A DNA stretch of 19,662 bases, taken from positions 1-19,662 of the forward strand of contig JBBPZZ010000095.1 in NCBI GenBank assembly GCA_038198445.1, in the 5' to 3' direction. A program made the position numbers and the translations under genes. Below, in pieces: positions 1 to 5,796 of the stretch. Position 1 is the first letter of the stretch; every line of letters starts with the position of its first letter. The stretch is from JACDDK01 sp038198445. GTDB lineage: Bacteria; Actinomycetota; Rubrobacteria; Rubrobacterales; Rubrobacteraceae. Under the pieces are notes generated by a model that did not search any database, was not told where the DNA came from, and saw only the letters and a list, made by a program, of their open reading frames with translations.

Positions 1-2
1 CC

Positions 3-116
3 CTTCAGGGGTTGCTGACCCGTCTGGCGGCCAAGATCGCAGCTTACACCTGCGGGCAGCATCTCAACGTCCAGCTCGGTCGGCCTCTGCGTCATCTGGC
101 GGATCTTTTGGTTTGA
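3..116 (+). CDS. Transposase, C-terminal end only (5' cut by window edge)
   Basis: An open frame runs in from the left edge and ends at TGA 114-116, giving 37 residues that finish with GRPLRHLADLLV. A basic, alanine- and leucine-rich tail with a TRLAAKIAAYT stretch and this ending resembles the C-terminus of DDE transposases of the IS982/IS5-like group, as I remember the family. The family call is uncertain because the catalytic residues lie outside the window. No terminal inverted repeat can be defined from one end. The neighbouring TPR gene ends 47 bases away on the opposite strand. Confidence 0.5.
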   Translation, partial: LQGLLTRLAAKIAAYTCGQHLNVQLGRPLRHLADLLV

Positions 117-163
117 GAAGTTATGCATCACTCGTCTTAGAATATCCGCTGCGACTATTACGG

Positions 164-745
164 TCAACCTGGACGCTGTCCGGTGAGCCTATCGAGACGC
201 TTCTGGAACCTCGCCGCGGATCGATTATCGCCAGCCGCCCCGAGCGCCTCCACGGCCCGGCTTGAAACCCTGGCGGCCTCTTCGAGGTCTCCCCGGTACT
301 CGTAGAGCGTCGCGAGCCTCTCGTAGCAGAACGTCCCCGCGTGTCCGAGGTCTATCGCGGCCCGGCAGTGCTCCACGAAAGCGGCGAGGCTCTCCTCGTC
401 GCGCCGGTTCTGGAAGTACGCCTGGGCCAGGCATACGTGCGCCAGTTGCTCCTCTTCCGGAGTCCCGGCGACGTTCAGGGCTGCCATGCCCATCTCGCGG
501 GCGAAGTCCAGGTCCCGCGCGAATGCGGCCTGGGAACCGGTGGTTGCGAGAAGCACCGATGGAGTCGCCTTGGGACTCCGCGCGGCGTGGATTTGCAACG
601 TTCGAGAGATGTCTTCTGGCCCACCTGAGACGTCGAGAGAAGCGTAGCGCGAGAAGAAGTCTAAATCCTCCCGCGCGAGCGTCGAGAGCCACGCGGCCAA
701 CCCGTCCCATCCGGCCTCGGGTTTAAGATCCCTTTCCACGATCAA
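164..745 (-). CDS. Small TPR-like helical protein, function unknown
   Basis: The product is 193 residues with no signal peptide or membrane segment. The second half (about residues 95-190) is a run of paired helices with the spacing of tetratricopeptide repeats: an A-x-AYFQNRRDEE unit, then a LATLYEYRGDLEEAARV unit, which is the clearest repeat. TPR folds mediate protein-protein contacts, so a scaffold role is likely, but nothing here identifies a partner. The start is probably TTG at 743-745, or GTG two codons later; neither has a convincing ribosome binding site. It stands alone, divergent from fabI and next to a transposase remnant. Confidence 0.7.
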   Translation of the reverse strand: MIVERDLKPEAGWDGLAAWLSTLAREDLDFFSRYASLDVSGGPEDISRTLQIHAARSPKATPSVLLATTGSQAAFARDLDFAREMGMAALNVAGTPEEEQLAHVCLAQAYFQNRRDEESLAAFVEHCRAAIDLGHAGTFCYERLATLYEYRGDLEEAARVSSRAVEALGAAGDNRSAARFQKRLDRLTGQRPG

Positions 746-816
746 AGATTCTAAACCCCGAACCGCGCCCCCGCCCGCGGGCCATGCTCTAGCCAGGACA
801 GGGCGCGTCCCCTAGA

Positions 817-835
817 CTATTCTGGCGAAGAATAG
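817..835. promoter_or_regulatory. Inverted repeat upstream of fabI, candidate operator
   Basis: CTATTCT (817-823) and AGAATAG (829-835) are perfect inverted arms around a five-base spacer, 31 bases before the fabI start. A second, smaller repeat, ACTCT-AA-AGAGT (839-850), follows directly and abuts the ribosome binding site. The position suggests a repressor site overlapping the fabI promoter or transcription start. That a regulator binds here is inference; the repressor is not in the window. Confidence 0.4.
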
Positions 836-866
836 GTTACTCTAAAGAGTCATGGGAGGATGGAAT

Positions 867-1646
867 ATGGGCGGACTGCTCGAAGGCAAGAAGGTCCTGG
901 TAACCGGCGTCCTGGACCGGCGCTCCATCGCCTACTCGACAGCGCGGCTGGCCTCCGAACAGGGCGCGGAGGTTGTCCTGAGCAGCTTCGGACGGGTCGC
1001 CGCCCTGACCCGCCGCACCGCCAAACGCCTCGACCCCGAACCGCCCGTCCTGGAGTTAGACGCGAACAACCCCGACGACATACAGGCCGTCGCCCAAGAC
1101 TTAAAGCAGCGCTGGGGCCGACTCGACGGAATCGTCCACGCTATAGCCTTCGCCCCCGAGGACGCTCTAGGCGGCAACTTCCTGACCACCGAATGGCCCT
1201 CCGTGGCGACAGCCGTGCAGACCTCGGCCTATTCCTTGAAGGCGCTGTCCGTGGGACTAGCGGACCTCATGAAGCCCGGCTCGTCCATCGTCGGGCTCGA
1301 CTTCGACGCCCGCGTCGCCTGGCCCGCCTACGACTGGATGGGCGTGGCGAAGGCCGCCCTTGAGTCGACCTCCCGATACCTCGCCCGCGACCTCGGTGGG
1401 CGCGGCATCCGGGTCAACCTCGTCTCCGCCGGTCCGGTAAAGACCCTGGCCGCCAAGGGTATCAGCGGCTTCGAGAGCATAGAGGGGGAATGGGAGCGTC
1501 AGGCCCCTCTTGGCTGGAACACTACTGACCCGGAGCCGGTCGGCCGGGCTGTCGTGAGCCTGCTCTCGGACTGGTGGCCGGCGACGACGGGAGAGTTGAT
1601 CCACGTGGACGGCGGCTATCACGCGATGGGAGCGCCGATCAAGTAG
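867..1646 (+). CDS. fabI: Enoyl-[acyl-carrier-protein] reductase (NADH), InhA-like
   Basis: Reduces the trans-2 double bond of enoyl-ACP in the last step of each fatty-acid elongation cycle (cytoplasmic FAS II). The 259-residue product has family length. It shows the atypical SDR cofactor site GVLDRRSIA (residues 14-22), a phenylalanine in GLDFD (F146), and the catalytic Y-x6-K pair Y155 and K162 in the AYDWMGVAKAALES block, very close to the AYNWMTVAKSALES block of mycobacterial InhA. The C-terminal GWN and PATTGELIHVDGG motifs also match. An ATG at 852 is in frame, but ATG 867 is chosen because GGGAGG (854-859) sits seven bases before it. In the substrate/inhibitor loop, HSIGF of InhA reads HAIAF here (residues 91-95). 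It appears to be a single-gene unit converging on the next gene. Confidence 0.95.
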   Translation: MGGLLEGKKVLVTGVLDRRSIAYSTARLASEQGAEVVLSSFGRVAALTRRTAKRLDPEPPVLELDANNPDDIQAVAQDLKQRWGRLDGIVHAIAFAPEDALGGNFLTTEWPSVATAVQTSAYSLKALSVGLADLMKPGSSIVGLDFDARVAWPAYDWMGVAKAALESTSRYLARDLGGRGIRVNLVSAGPVKTLAAKGISGFESIEGEWERQAPLGWNTTDPEPVGRAVVSLLSDWWPATTGELIHVDGGYHAMGAPIK

Positions 1647-1665
1647 CGTAATGCCGCCGGGGGAG

Positions 1666-2208
1666 CTACCGGTCGCACGCTCCGGGGCTGTCGCCGTGCC
1701 GGAGATGGGCTGACTCCGCGGGCGCACCGATCTTCAGCGTCTTGCCGCTGTGGCAGACGGCGACCTTCTGTGATCCCTTTCCCTTTTCAGGGCTGGCCTT
1801 GCCGGAGACCTCGTCCGGCCCGCCGCCGCCCGCCTGACGCTGACCTCCGCGTTCTACGGACTTCCCTCTGTTTGCGGGCTTCTTGGCGTGCCGGGGCTTA
1901 CCAGTATTTTTGTTCTCATCCTCGGAGACTTCGTCCGCACCGGACGCTTTCCCCTGCTCCTCGGCCTTCGTAGTATCGGCAGGATGCGCCGTTGTCTTCT
2001 CCGCTTCGGTGGTACCGCCCGGCTCCGAGCTCTTGGGACTGGTTTGGGTGGTTTCCTCGATAGCCGTCGTCTCGGGAGTCGTGGTCTCGGGAACGGTTGG
2101 CTGCCCCTGTGCGATTAGACCGTCGAACGCGCCGTCCCGGGCCGAGGCGACGCCCGCAACGGCCAGCATGAGAAGTACGAGAGTTATGAGTATCGTGGCG
2201 CGGCGCAT
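1666..2208 (-). CDS. Secreted Thr/Glu/Lys-rich protein with C-terminal Cys-His motif
   Basis: The 180-residue product starts with a clear signal peptide: two arginines, a hydrophobic run to about residue 20, and an A-S-A site predicting cleavage after residue 23. Residues 35-145 are low-complexity and probably disordered, first Thr/Pro/Glu-rich, then Lys/Gly-rich. The last 33 residues form a compact conserved-looking unit: VAVCHSGKTLKI, then AHLRHGDSPGAC, with two cysteines and three histidines. The CH-x-GK-T...HL-x-HGD-x-x-GAC pattern recurs at the ends of secreted bacterial proteins in my knowledge, but I know no function for it. A disulfide or metal site is plausible. The start is supported by AGGAG six bases upstream. 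The gene lies 74 bases downstream of dnaB on the same strand, so read-through from dnaB is possible. Confidence 0.8.
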   Translation of the reverse strand: MRRATILITLVLLMLAVAGVASARDGAFDGLIAQGQPTVPETTTPETTAIEETTQTSPKSSEPGGTTEAEKTTAHPADTTKAEEQGKASGADEVSEDENKNTGKPRHAKKPANRGKSVERGGQRQAGGGGPDEVSGKASPEKGKGSQKVAVCHSGKTLKIGAPAESAHLRHGDSPGACDR

Positions 2209-2282
2209 GGACGGCTCCTAGGCGAGTACGGCGTTACAGGCTTGTTATCGGCGCGCGGCCAGAAAAACTTTAGGGAAGCTGC

Positions 2283-3662
2283 CTACACGCGCCGGGCGAG
2301 AGAGGCGAACTTGGTGTACTGCTCCAGCCAGGCTAGCTGGACCTTCCCAGTAGGGCCGTTGCGGTGCTTGCCTATAATAACCTCGGCGATGCCCTTGTCG
2401 TCGGAGGCGGGGTTGTAGTACTCATCGCGGTAGAGGAACATCACCATGTCCGCGTCCTGCTCGATTGCTCCGCTGTCACGAAGGTCGGAGAGGAGCGGAC
2501 GCTTATCGTGGCGCTGCTCGACGGCGCGACTAAGCTGCGCTATGGCGAGGACCGGCACGTCGAGGTCGCGGGCGAGGACTTTTAGTCCGCGGCTGATCTC
2601 CGCTATCTCCTGCTGGCGGTTCTCGCGGTTGTTGCCGATCATGAGCTGCAGGTAGTCGACGACGACGAGAGAGAGCGGCGGCCCTCCCTGGGCGATCAAG
2701 CTGCTCGATAGCCTCCTAACTTTCGCCCGCATCTCCATGAGCGAGGCTCCGGCTGTGTCGTCGATCCAGATAGGCGCGCCACTGACCTCCCCGACGCCCC
2801 GCACCAGTTTCGGCCAGTCCTCGGCCTTGACGTTGCCGCTGCGGAGGTCTTGGGTCGGAATGCGCGTGGTCTGCGAGATGAGACGCTGCACGAGCTGTTC
2901 CTTGCTCATCTCCAGAGAGAAGATAGCAACCGGCATCTTCTTGACGCCCGCCGCGTGCCAGATTGCGTTTAGCGCCATGGCCGTCTTACCCATTGCAGGC
3001 CTCGCGGCCAGAACCACGAGGTCGCTCTTGTGGAATCCGGTCGTCAGCCGGTCTAGGTCGTCGAAGCCGGTCTCGACACCGGTAACTTCGCCTTCCTGCT
3101 CGTAGAGCTTCTGGATCATCTCCAGAGCCCCCGCCGCAAGCTCCGAGACGGGAGAGAGTTGCTCCTTGAGCGTCCGGTTGGAGACGGCGTAGATCAACTG
3201 CTCCGCCGCGTCTAACGCTTCGTTCACGTTTTCGGGCTCGCGGAAGGCGTCCTCACTGATGCGGCTCCCCGCATCTATGACGGCCCGCAGAAGCGCCTTG
3301 CCGCGAATGATCTCCGCGTACCTCGCCGCGTTTGTCGCCGTCGGAACACTCTCGACGATCTGGAAGACGTAAGCGCGGCCACCTATCCTGTCGAACTCGT
3401 TTACGCTCCGAAGCTCGTTGGTGAGCGTAAGCTGGTCGATTGGTTCGCCCCGCGAATAGAGCCGCGTCATCGCCCCGTAGATGACGCGGTGCGTCTCGGA
3501 GTAGAAATCCGCCGCCTCGATCCTCTCCGCAACCGCCGATACCGCCGTCTCCGAAACGAGCATCGCCCCTATCACAGCCCGCTCCGCGTCCAGGTCATGC
3601 GGCGGTACACGGGTGGCCTCGGCCCCCGTCTCCACGCTGCGTATTCTCCCTCGCCTCTCCAT
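2283..3662 (-). CDS. dnaB: Replicative DNA helicase DnaB
   Basis: Hexameric 5'-3' helicase that unwinds DNA ahead of the replication fork and recruits primase. The 459-residue product has both domains. The N-terminal helical domain (about 20-125) opens with PHDLDAERAVIGAML. The RecA-like C-terminal domain (about 190-455) carries Walker A ARPAMGKT (220-227), a catalytic-glutamate motif FSLEMS (E251), Walker B VVVDYLQL (D336), the LRDSGAIEQDAD segment (394-405) and the arginine-finger region KHRNGPTG (R434). No intein interrupts the usual insertion points. AGGAG lies only three bases before ATG 3660-3662, which is tight; a GTG ten codons in is an alternative start. It is the last gene of the rpsF-rpsR-rplI-dnaB run, separated from rplI by a terminator-like hairpin. 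Confidence 0.97.
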   Translation of the reverse strand: MERRGRIRSVETGAEATRVPPHDLDAERAVIGAMLVSETAVSAVAERIEAADFYSETHRVIYGAMTRLYSRGEPIDQLTLTNELRSVNEFDRIGGRAYVFQIVESVPTATNAARYAEIIRGKALLRAVIDAGSRISEDAFREPENVNEALDAAEQLIYAVSNRTLKEQLSPVSELAAGALEMIQKLYEQEGEVTGVETGFDDLDRLTTGFHKSDLVVLAARPAMGKTAMALNAIWHAAGVKKMPVAIFSLEMSKEQLVQRLISQTTRIPTQDLRSGNVKAEDWPKLVRGVGEVSGAPIWIDDTAGASLMEMRAKVRRLSSSLIAQGGPPLSLVVVDYLQLMIGNNRENRQQEIAEISRGLKVLARDLDVPVLAIAQLSRAVEQRHDKRPLLSDLRDSGAIEQDADMVMFLYRDEYYNPASDDKGIAEVIIGKHRNGPTGKVQLAWLEQYTKFASLARRV

Positions 3663-3680
3663 AATCTCCTAGAATGCAGC

Positions 3681-3712
3681 AAAAAGGGCCTCGTTACAAG
3701 ACGAGACCCTTT
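3681..3712 (-). terminator. Intrinsic terminator/attenuator between rplI and dnaB
   Basis: Read on the minus strand, AAAGGGTCTCGT pairs with ACGAGGCCCTTT around a six-base loop: twelve pairs including one G-U, followed at once by a T-run (CCCTTTTTGC). This is a good rho-independent terminator for transcripts coming from rplI. It ends 18 bases before the dnaB start codon. On the plus strand one pair is lost (C-A mismatch) and the T-run is weaker, so the minus strand is the likely working direction. Confidence 0.75.
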
Positions 3713-3767
3713 AACCTCTGGTCAAGGTTGTGCCTAAAGCTACAGTTAAGCTCCAGACTACATTTCG

Positions 3768-4217
3768 CTACAGCTTCGGGACGACGATTATCTTCACGCT
3801 GGCCTCTACGTCGCCGTGTACCTGAACTGGAACTTGATGTGTTCCGAGGGACTTTATCGGCTCGGTGAGCCGGACGCGGCGGCGGTCCAGATGGACGCCG
3901 CGGGCCTTCTCGATGGCGCTGGCGATATTGGCGGCGGTGATGGAGCCGAAGATACGCTCGTCCTCGCCGGTGCGGGCTTCGATGGTGATGACGCTCTTGT
4001 TGAGTGTGGCGGCGACTTCCTCGGCGCGCTCGGCCAGGCGGCGGTCTCGTTCCTCGGCCTCCTCCATCTTGCGGCGGGCTTCTTCCATCTTGGCCGGGGT
4101 CGCAACCTCGGCGAGCTTGCGGGGGACGAGGAAGTTGCGGACGTAGCCGCGGCTCACATCCACGATGTCACCGCGCTGGCCTATCTTCTCGACATCTTGG
4201 GTCAGGATCACCTGCAT
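3768..4217 (-). CDS. rplI: 50S ribosomal protein L9
   Basis: Large-subunit protein bound near the base of the L1 stalk; it helps keep the reading frame and fidelity. The 149 residues are family length. The N-terminal RNA-binding domain starts MQVILTQDVEKIGQRGDIV and has the signature stretch GYVRNFLVPRKLA (24-36). A long charged connecting helix (about 40-75, rich in Glu/Arg) leads to the C-terminal domain with FGSIT and the VQVHGDVEA strand. A G-rich stretch overlapping the rpsR stop codon supplies the ribosome binding site, so translation is probably coupled to rpsR (11-base gap). Downstream lies the terminator before dnaB. Confidence 0.97.
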   Translation of the reverse strand: MQVILTQDVEKIGQRGDIVDVSRGYVRNFLVPRKLAEVATPAKMEEARRKMEEAEERDRRLAERAEEVAATLNKSVITIEARTGEDERIFGSITAANIASAIEKARGVHLDRRRVRLTEPIKSLGTHQVPVQVHGDVEASVKIIVVPKL

Positions 4218-4228
4218 CAGCTACCCCC

Positions 4229-4486
4229 CTACTGTCCGGCCACGTAGGCCAGGAGCGCCATCTCGCGGGCGCGTTTGATCGCCACGGCGGCCTCGCGTTG
4301 GTGCTGCGGACACAGACCCGTCACGCGGCGGGCCCGGATCTTGCCGCGATCCGAGGTGAACCGCCGGAGTACGTTGTAGTCCTTGTAGTCCACGTAGGCT
4401 ATGTCCTCTTTACAGAACACGCACGGCTTGCTCTTTACCGGGCGTTCCTTGCGGGAACCTCCGCCCGGACTCCTTCTCTTACCCAT
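4229..4486 (-). CDS. rpsR: 30S ribosomal protein S18, zinc-binding type
   Basis: Small-subunit protein that pairs with S6 on the central domain of 16S rRNA. The 85 residues include the conserved core YVDYKDYNVLRRFTSDRGKI and the RARRVTGLCPQHQR segment. Two pairs of possible metal ligands are present, C22-x2-C25 and C59-x2-H62, so this is the zinc-containing form; many bacteria carry a ligand-free version, and some switch between the two under zinc limitation. GAGGAG lies six bases before the ATG. It follows rpsF after 24 bases, with no ssb gene between them, unlike the common rpsF-ssb-rpsR-rplI order. Confidence 0.97.
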   Translation of the reverse strand: MGKRRSPGGGSRKERPVKSKPCVFCKEDIAYVDYKDYNVLRRFTSDRGKIRARRVTGLCPQHQREAAVAIKRAREMALLAYVAGQ

Positions 4487-4510
4487 TTGAAACTCCTCTC
4501 CTGAAGGGCT

Positions 4511-4849
4511 CTACGCCGACGCCTCGACTGGCTCGGGCTCCGGCAGCGGCTGGTGCGCGTAGCTCGGTGGGAGCTTCACGATCATGTGCCGCAAGATATC
4601 GTCGGAGACACGCAGGATGCGCTTCAGCTCCACGAGCGTCCGCTCCCCAGCGGTGAACTCCATCACCGCGTAGAAACCGTCCTTGCGATGGTCTATCTCG
4701 TAGGCCAGCTTGCGCCTTCCCCAGTGGTCCGGCTCTCCGGCCTCGCCGCCTGTCCGCTCGATGATCGTGCGAAAGCGCGAAACGGTGTTCCCGACCTGCT
4801 CCTCGTCGAGCTCCGGGATAACTATGAGCATGGCTTCGTAAGTGTCGAT
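4511..4849 (-). CDS. rpsF: 30S ribosomal protein S6, probable AUC start
   Basis: Small-subunit protein that binds 16S rRNA together with S18. The body is clear: MLIVIPELDEEQV, GRRKLAYEI and a DGFYAVMEF strand, followed by an acidic Pro/Glu tail. The first ATG (4829-4831) would omit the conserved N-terminal M-x-x-YE segment, and its nearest ribosome binding site would be 23 bases away. Six codons further upstream the frame reads ATC-GAC-ACT-TAC-GAA-GCC, giving (M)DTYEAML, the normal S6 start, and AGGAGG (4855-4860) sits five bases before the ATC. No ATG, GTG or TTG occurs between the in-frame stop at 4910-4912 and ATG 4831. I therefore place the start at ATC 4847-4849 (112 residues). A one-base sequence error at the start codon is the alternative. 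Confidence 0.9.
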   Translation of the reverse strand: MDTYEAMLIVIPELDEEQVGNTVSRFRTIIERTGGEAGEPDHWGRRKLAYEIDHRKDGFYAVMEFTAGERTLVELKRILRVSDDILRHMIVKLPPSYAHQPLPEPEPVEASA

Positions 4850-4874
4850 GTTTGCCTCCTCCGGTCTAGAATCG

Positions 4875-4895
4875 GCTTCTTCACGCTGAAGAAGC
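4875..4895 (-). promoter_or_regulatory. Hairpin in the rpsF leader, candidate S6:S18 autoregulatory site
   Basis: GCTTCTTCA and TGAAGAAGC form a perfect nine-pair stem with a three-base loop. It lies about 15 bases upstream of the rpsF ribosome binding site and downstream of the predicted promoter, so it would be in the mRNA leader. CCG triplets follow the stem on the minus strand (GCCGATT and GACCGG). Many bacteria let the S6:S18 complex bind a structured rpsF leader containing an exposed CCG; this could be such an element, but the fit to the published fold was not tested. There is no T-run on the minus strand, so it is not a good terminator. Confidence 0.4.
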
Positions 4896-4919
4896 AGGGG
4901 CCTATTGATTTACCGGGAT

Positions 4920-4948
4920 AGTTTAGCAGCGGGATCGCACTGTTACAA
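4920..4948 (-). promoter_or_regulatory. Predicted promoter of the rpsF-rpsR-rplI-dnaB operon
   Basis: On the minus strand TTGTAA (4943-4948) and TAAACT (4920-4925) are separated by 17 bases, each matching four of six positions of the vegetative -35 and -10 consensus. Transcription would start near 4913, giving a leader of about 65 bases containing the hairpin at 4875-4895. Confidence 0.5.
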
Positions 4949-5030
4949 ACGGCGCCGTGCTTCTTCCGATGACCGATGGAGCGCCAGGCTAAACTGTCGC
5001 CAGGTTCACCGTGGAACGCCCGAGCGAGGA

Positions 5031-5036
5031 TATACT
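5031..5036 (+). promoter_or_regulatory. -10 element of a probable leaderless promoter for the ABC transporter
   Basis: TATACT ends six bases before the GTG at 5043-5045, the distance at which transcription normally begins. A leaderless message starting at the initiation codon is therefore likely, a common arrangement in actinobacteria. TTCACC (5005-5010) upstream is a poor -35 at a 20-base spacing. Confidence 0.45.
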
Positions 5037-5042
5037 CAGCGG

Positions 5043-5789
5043 GTGGAGAAAGGCGCCGGCATTGCGGTAAAGACCGTGGATCTGGAACGGGTCTATGGCG
5101 AAAGCTCCACTTTAGTGCGGGCGCTCAAGGGCGTCTCGCTGGAGTTCCCAAACGGCGAGTTCGCGGCGATCATGGGTCCCTCCGGGTCGGGGAAGAGCAC
5201 CTTGCTCCACATACTCGGCGCCCTGGACAAGCCCACTTCGGGACGGATCCTTGTCGGAGGCACGGAGCTTTCTGGGCTTTCGGATAAGAAATTGACGTTG
5301 CTCAGGCGTCAGCGGATGGGTTTCGTGTTCCAGTTCTTCAACCTGATCCCCACGCTCTCGGCCGAGGAGAATATTCTGCTACCCGCACTCATCGCCGGAG
5401 AAAAGGCCGGGAAGTACACCGAGAGACTGGACGAACTCCTGGACCTCGTTGGTCTCACGGGGCGGCGCTCGCACCGGCCGGACGAGCTATCCGGCGGCGA
5501 GCAGCAGCGGGTGGCGATAGCGCGCGCCCTCGTCCGCAACCCGGATATCGTACTCGCCGACGAGCCGACCGGAAACCTGGACTCGAAGACCGGCGCGGGG
5601 GTGCTGGAGCTTCTCAAGGAATCAGCCGCCCGCTACGAGCAGACCATTATCATGGTCACCCATGACCCGCTTGCGGCCTCGAACGCGGACCGGGTAGTTT
5701 TTCTCTCCGACGGGCGGGTGGTGGACGAGACCCGAGAGCCCGCACCAGAAGAGATCCTGGAGCGGATCAAGACCCTCGAAACGTCGTGA
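5043..5789 (+). CDS. ABC transporter ATP-binding protein, MacB/LolD type
   Basis: ATPase that powers the FtsX-type permease encoded next to it. The 248 residues contain a complete nucleotide-binding domain: Walker A GPSGSGKST (45-53), Q-loop VFQFFNLIPTLSAEEN (95-110), signature LSGGEQQRVAIARAL (149-163), Walker B IVLADEPTGNLD (169-180) and switch histidine MVTHDP (204-209). The Q-loop and LADEPTGNLDS wording are typical of the MacB/LolD/FtsE group, whose members drive lipoprotein, peptide or drug export or signal to cell-wall enzymes rather than bulk import. The frame stays open upstream to 4905, but that stretch overlaps the rpsF promoter. GTG 5043 is chosen because of the -10 element six bases upstream; an ATT at 5061 behind GGAGAAAGG is a less orthodox alternative. 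The permease gene starts seven bases after the stop codon. Confidence 0.93.
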   Translation: MEKGAGIAVKTVDLERVYGESSTLVRALKGVSLEFPNGEFAAIMGPSGSGKSTLLHILGALDKPTSGRILVGGTELSGLSDKKLTLLRRQRMGFVFQFFNLIPTLSAEENILLPALIAGEKAGKYTERLDELLDLVGLTGRRSHRPDELSGGEQQRVAIARALVRNPDIVLADEPTGNLDSKTGAGVLELLKESAARYEQTIIMVTHDPLAASNADRVVFLSDGRVVDETREPAPEEILERIKTLETS

Positions 5790-5796
5790 CACGCCC

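Noticed and set aside
2283..3662. An intein in dnaB
   Set aside because: DnaB genes are frequent intein hosts, so the insertion points were checked; the Walker A and C-terminal motifs run through without interruption.
4905..5042. A 46-residue N-terminal extension of the ABC ATPase
   Set aside because: The frame is open, but the stretch overlaps the rpsF promoter, lacks a ribosome binding site at the early ATG, and adds residues not seen in this ATPase family.
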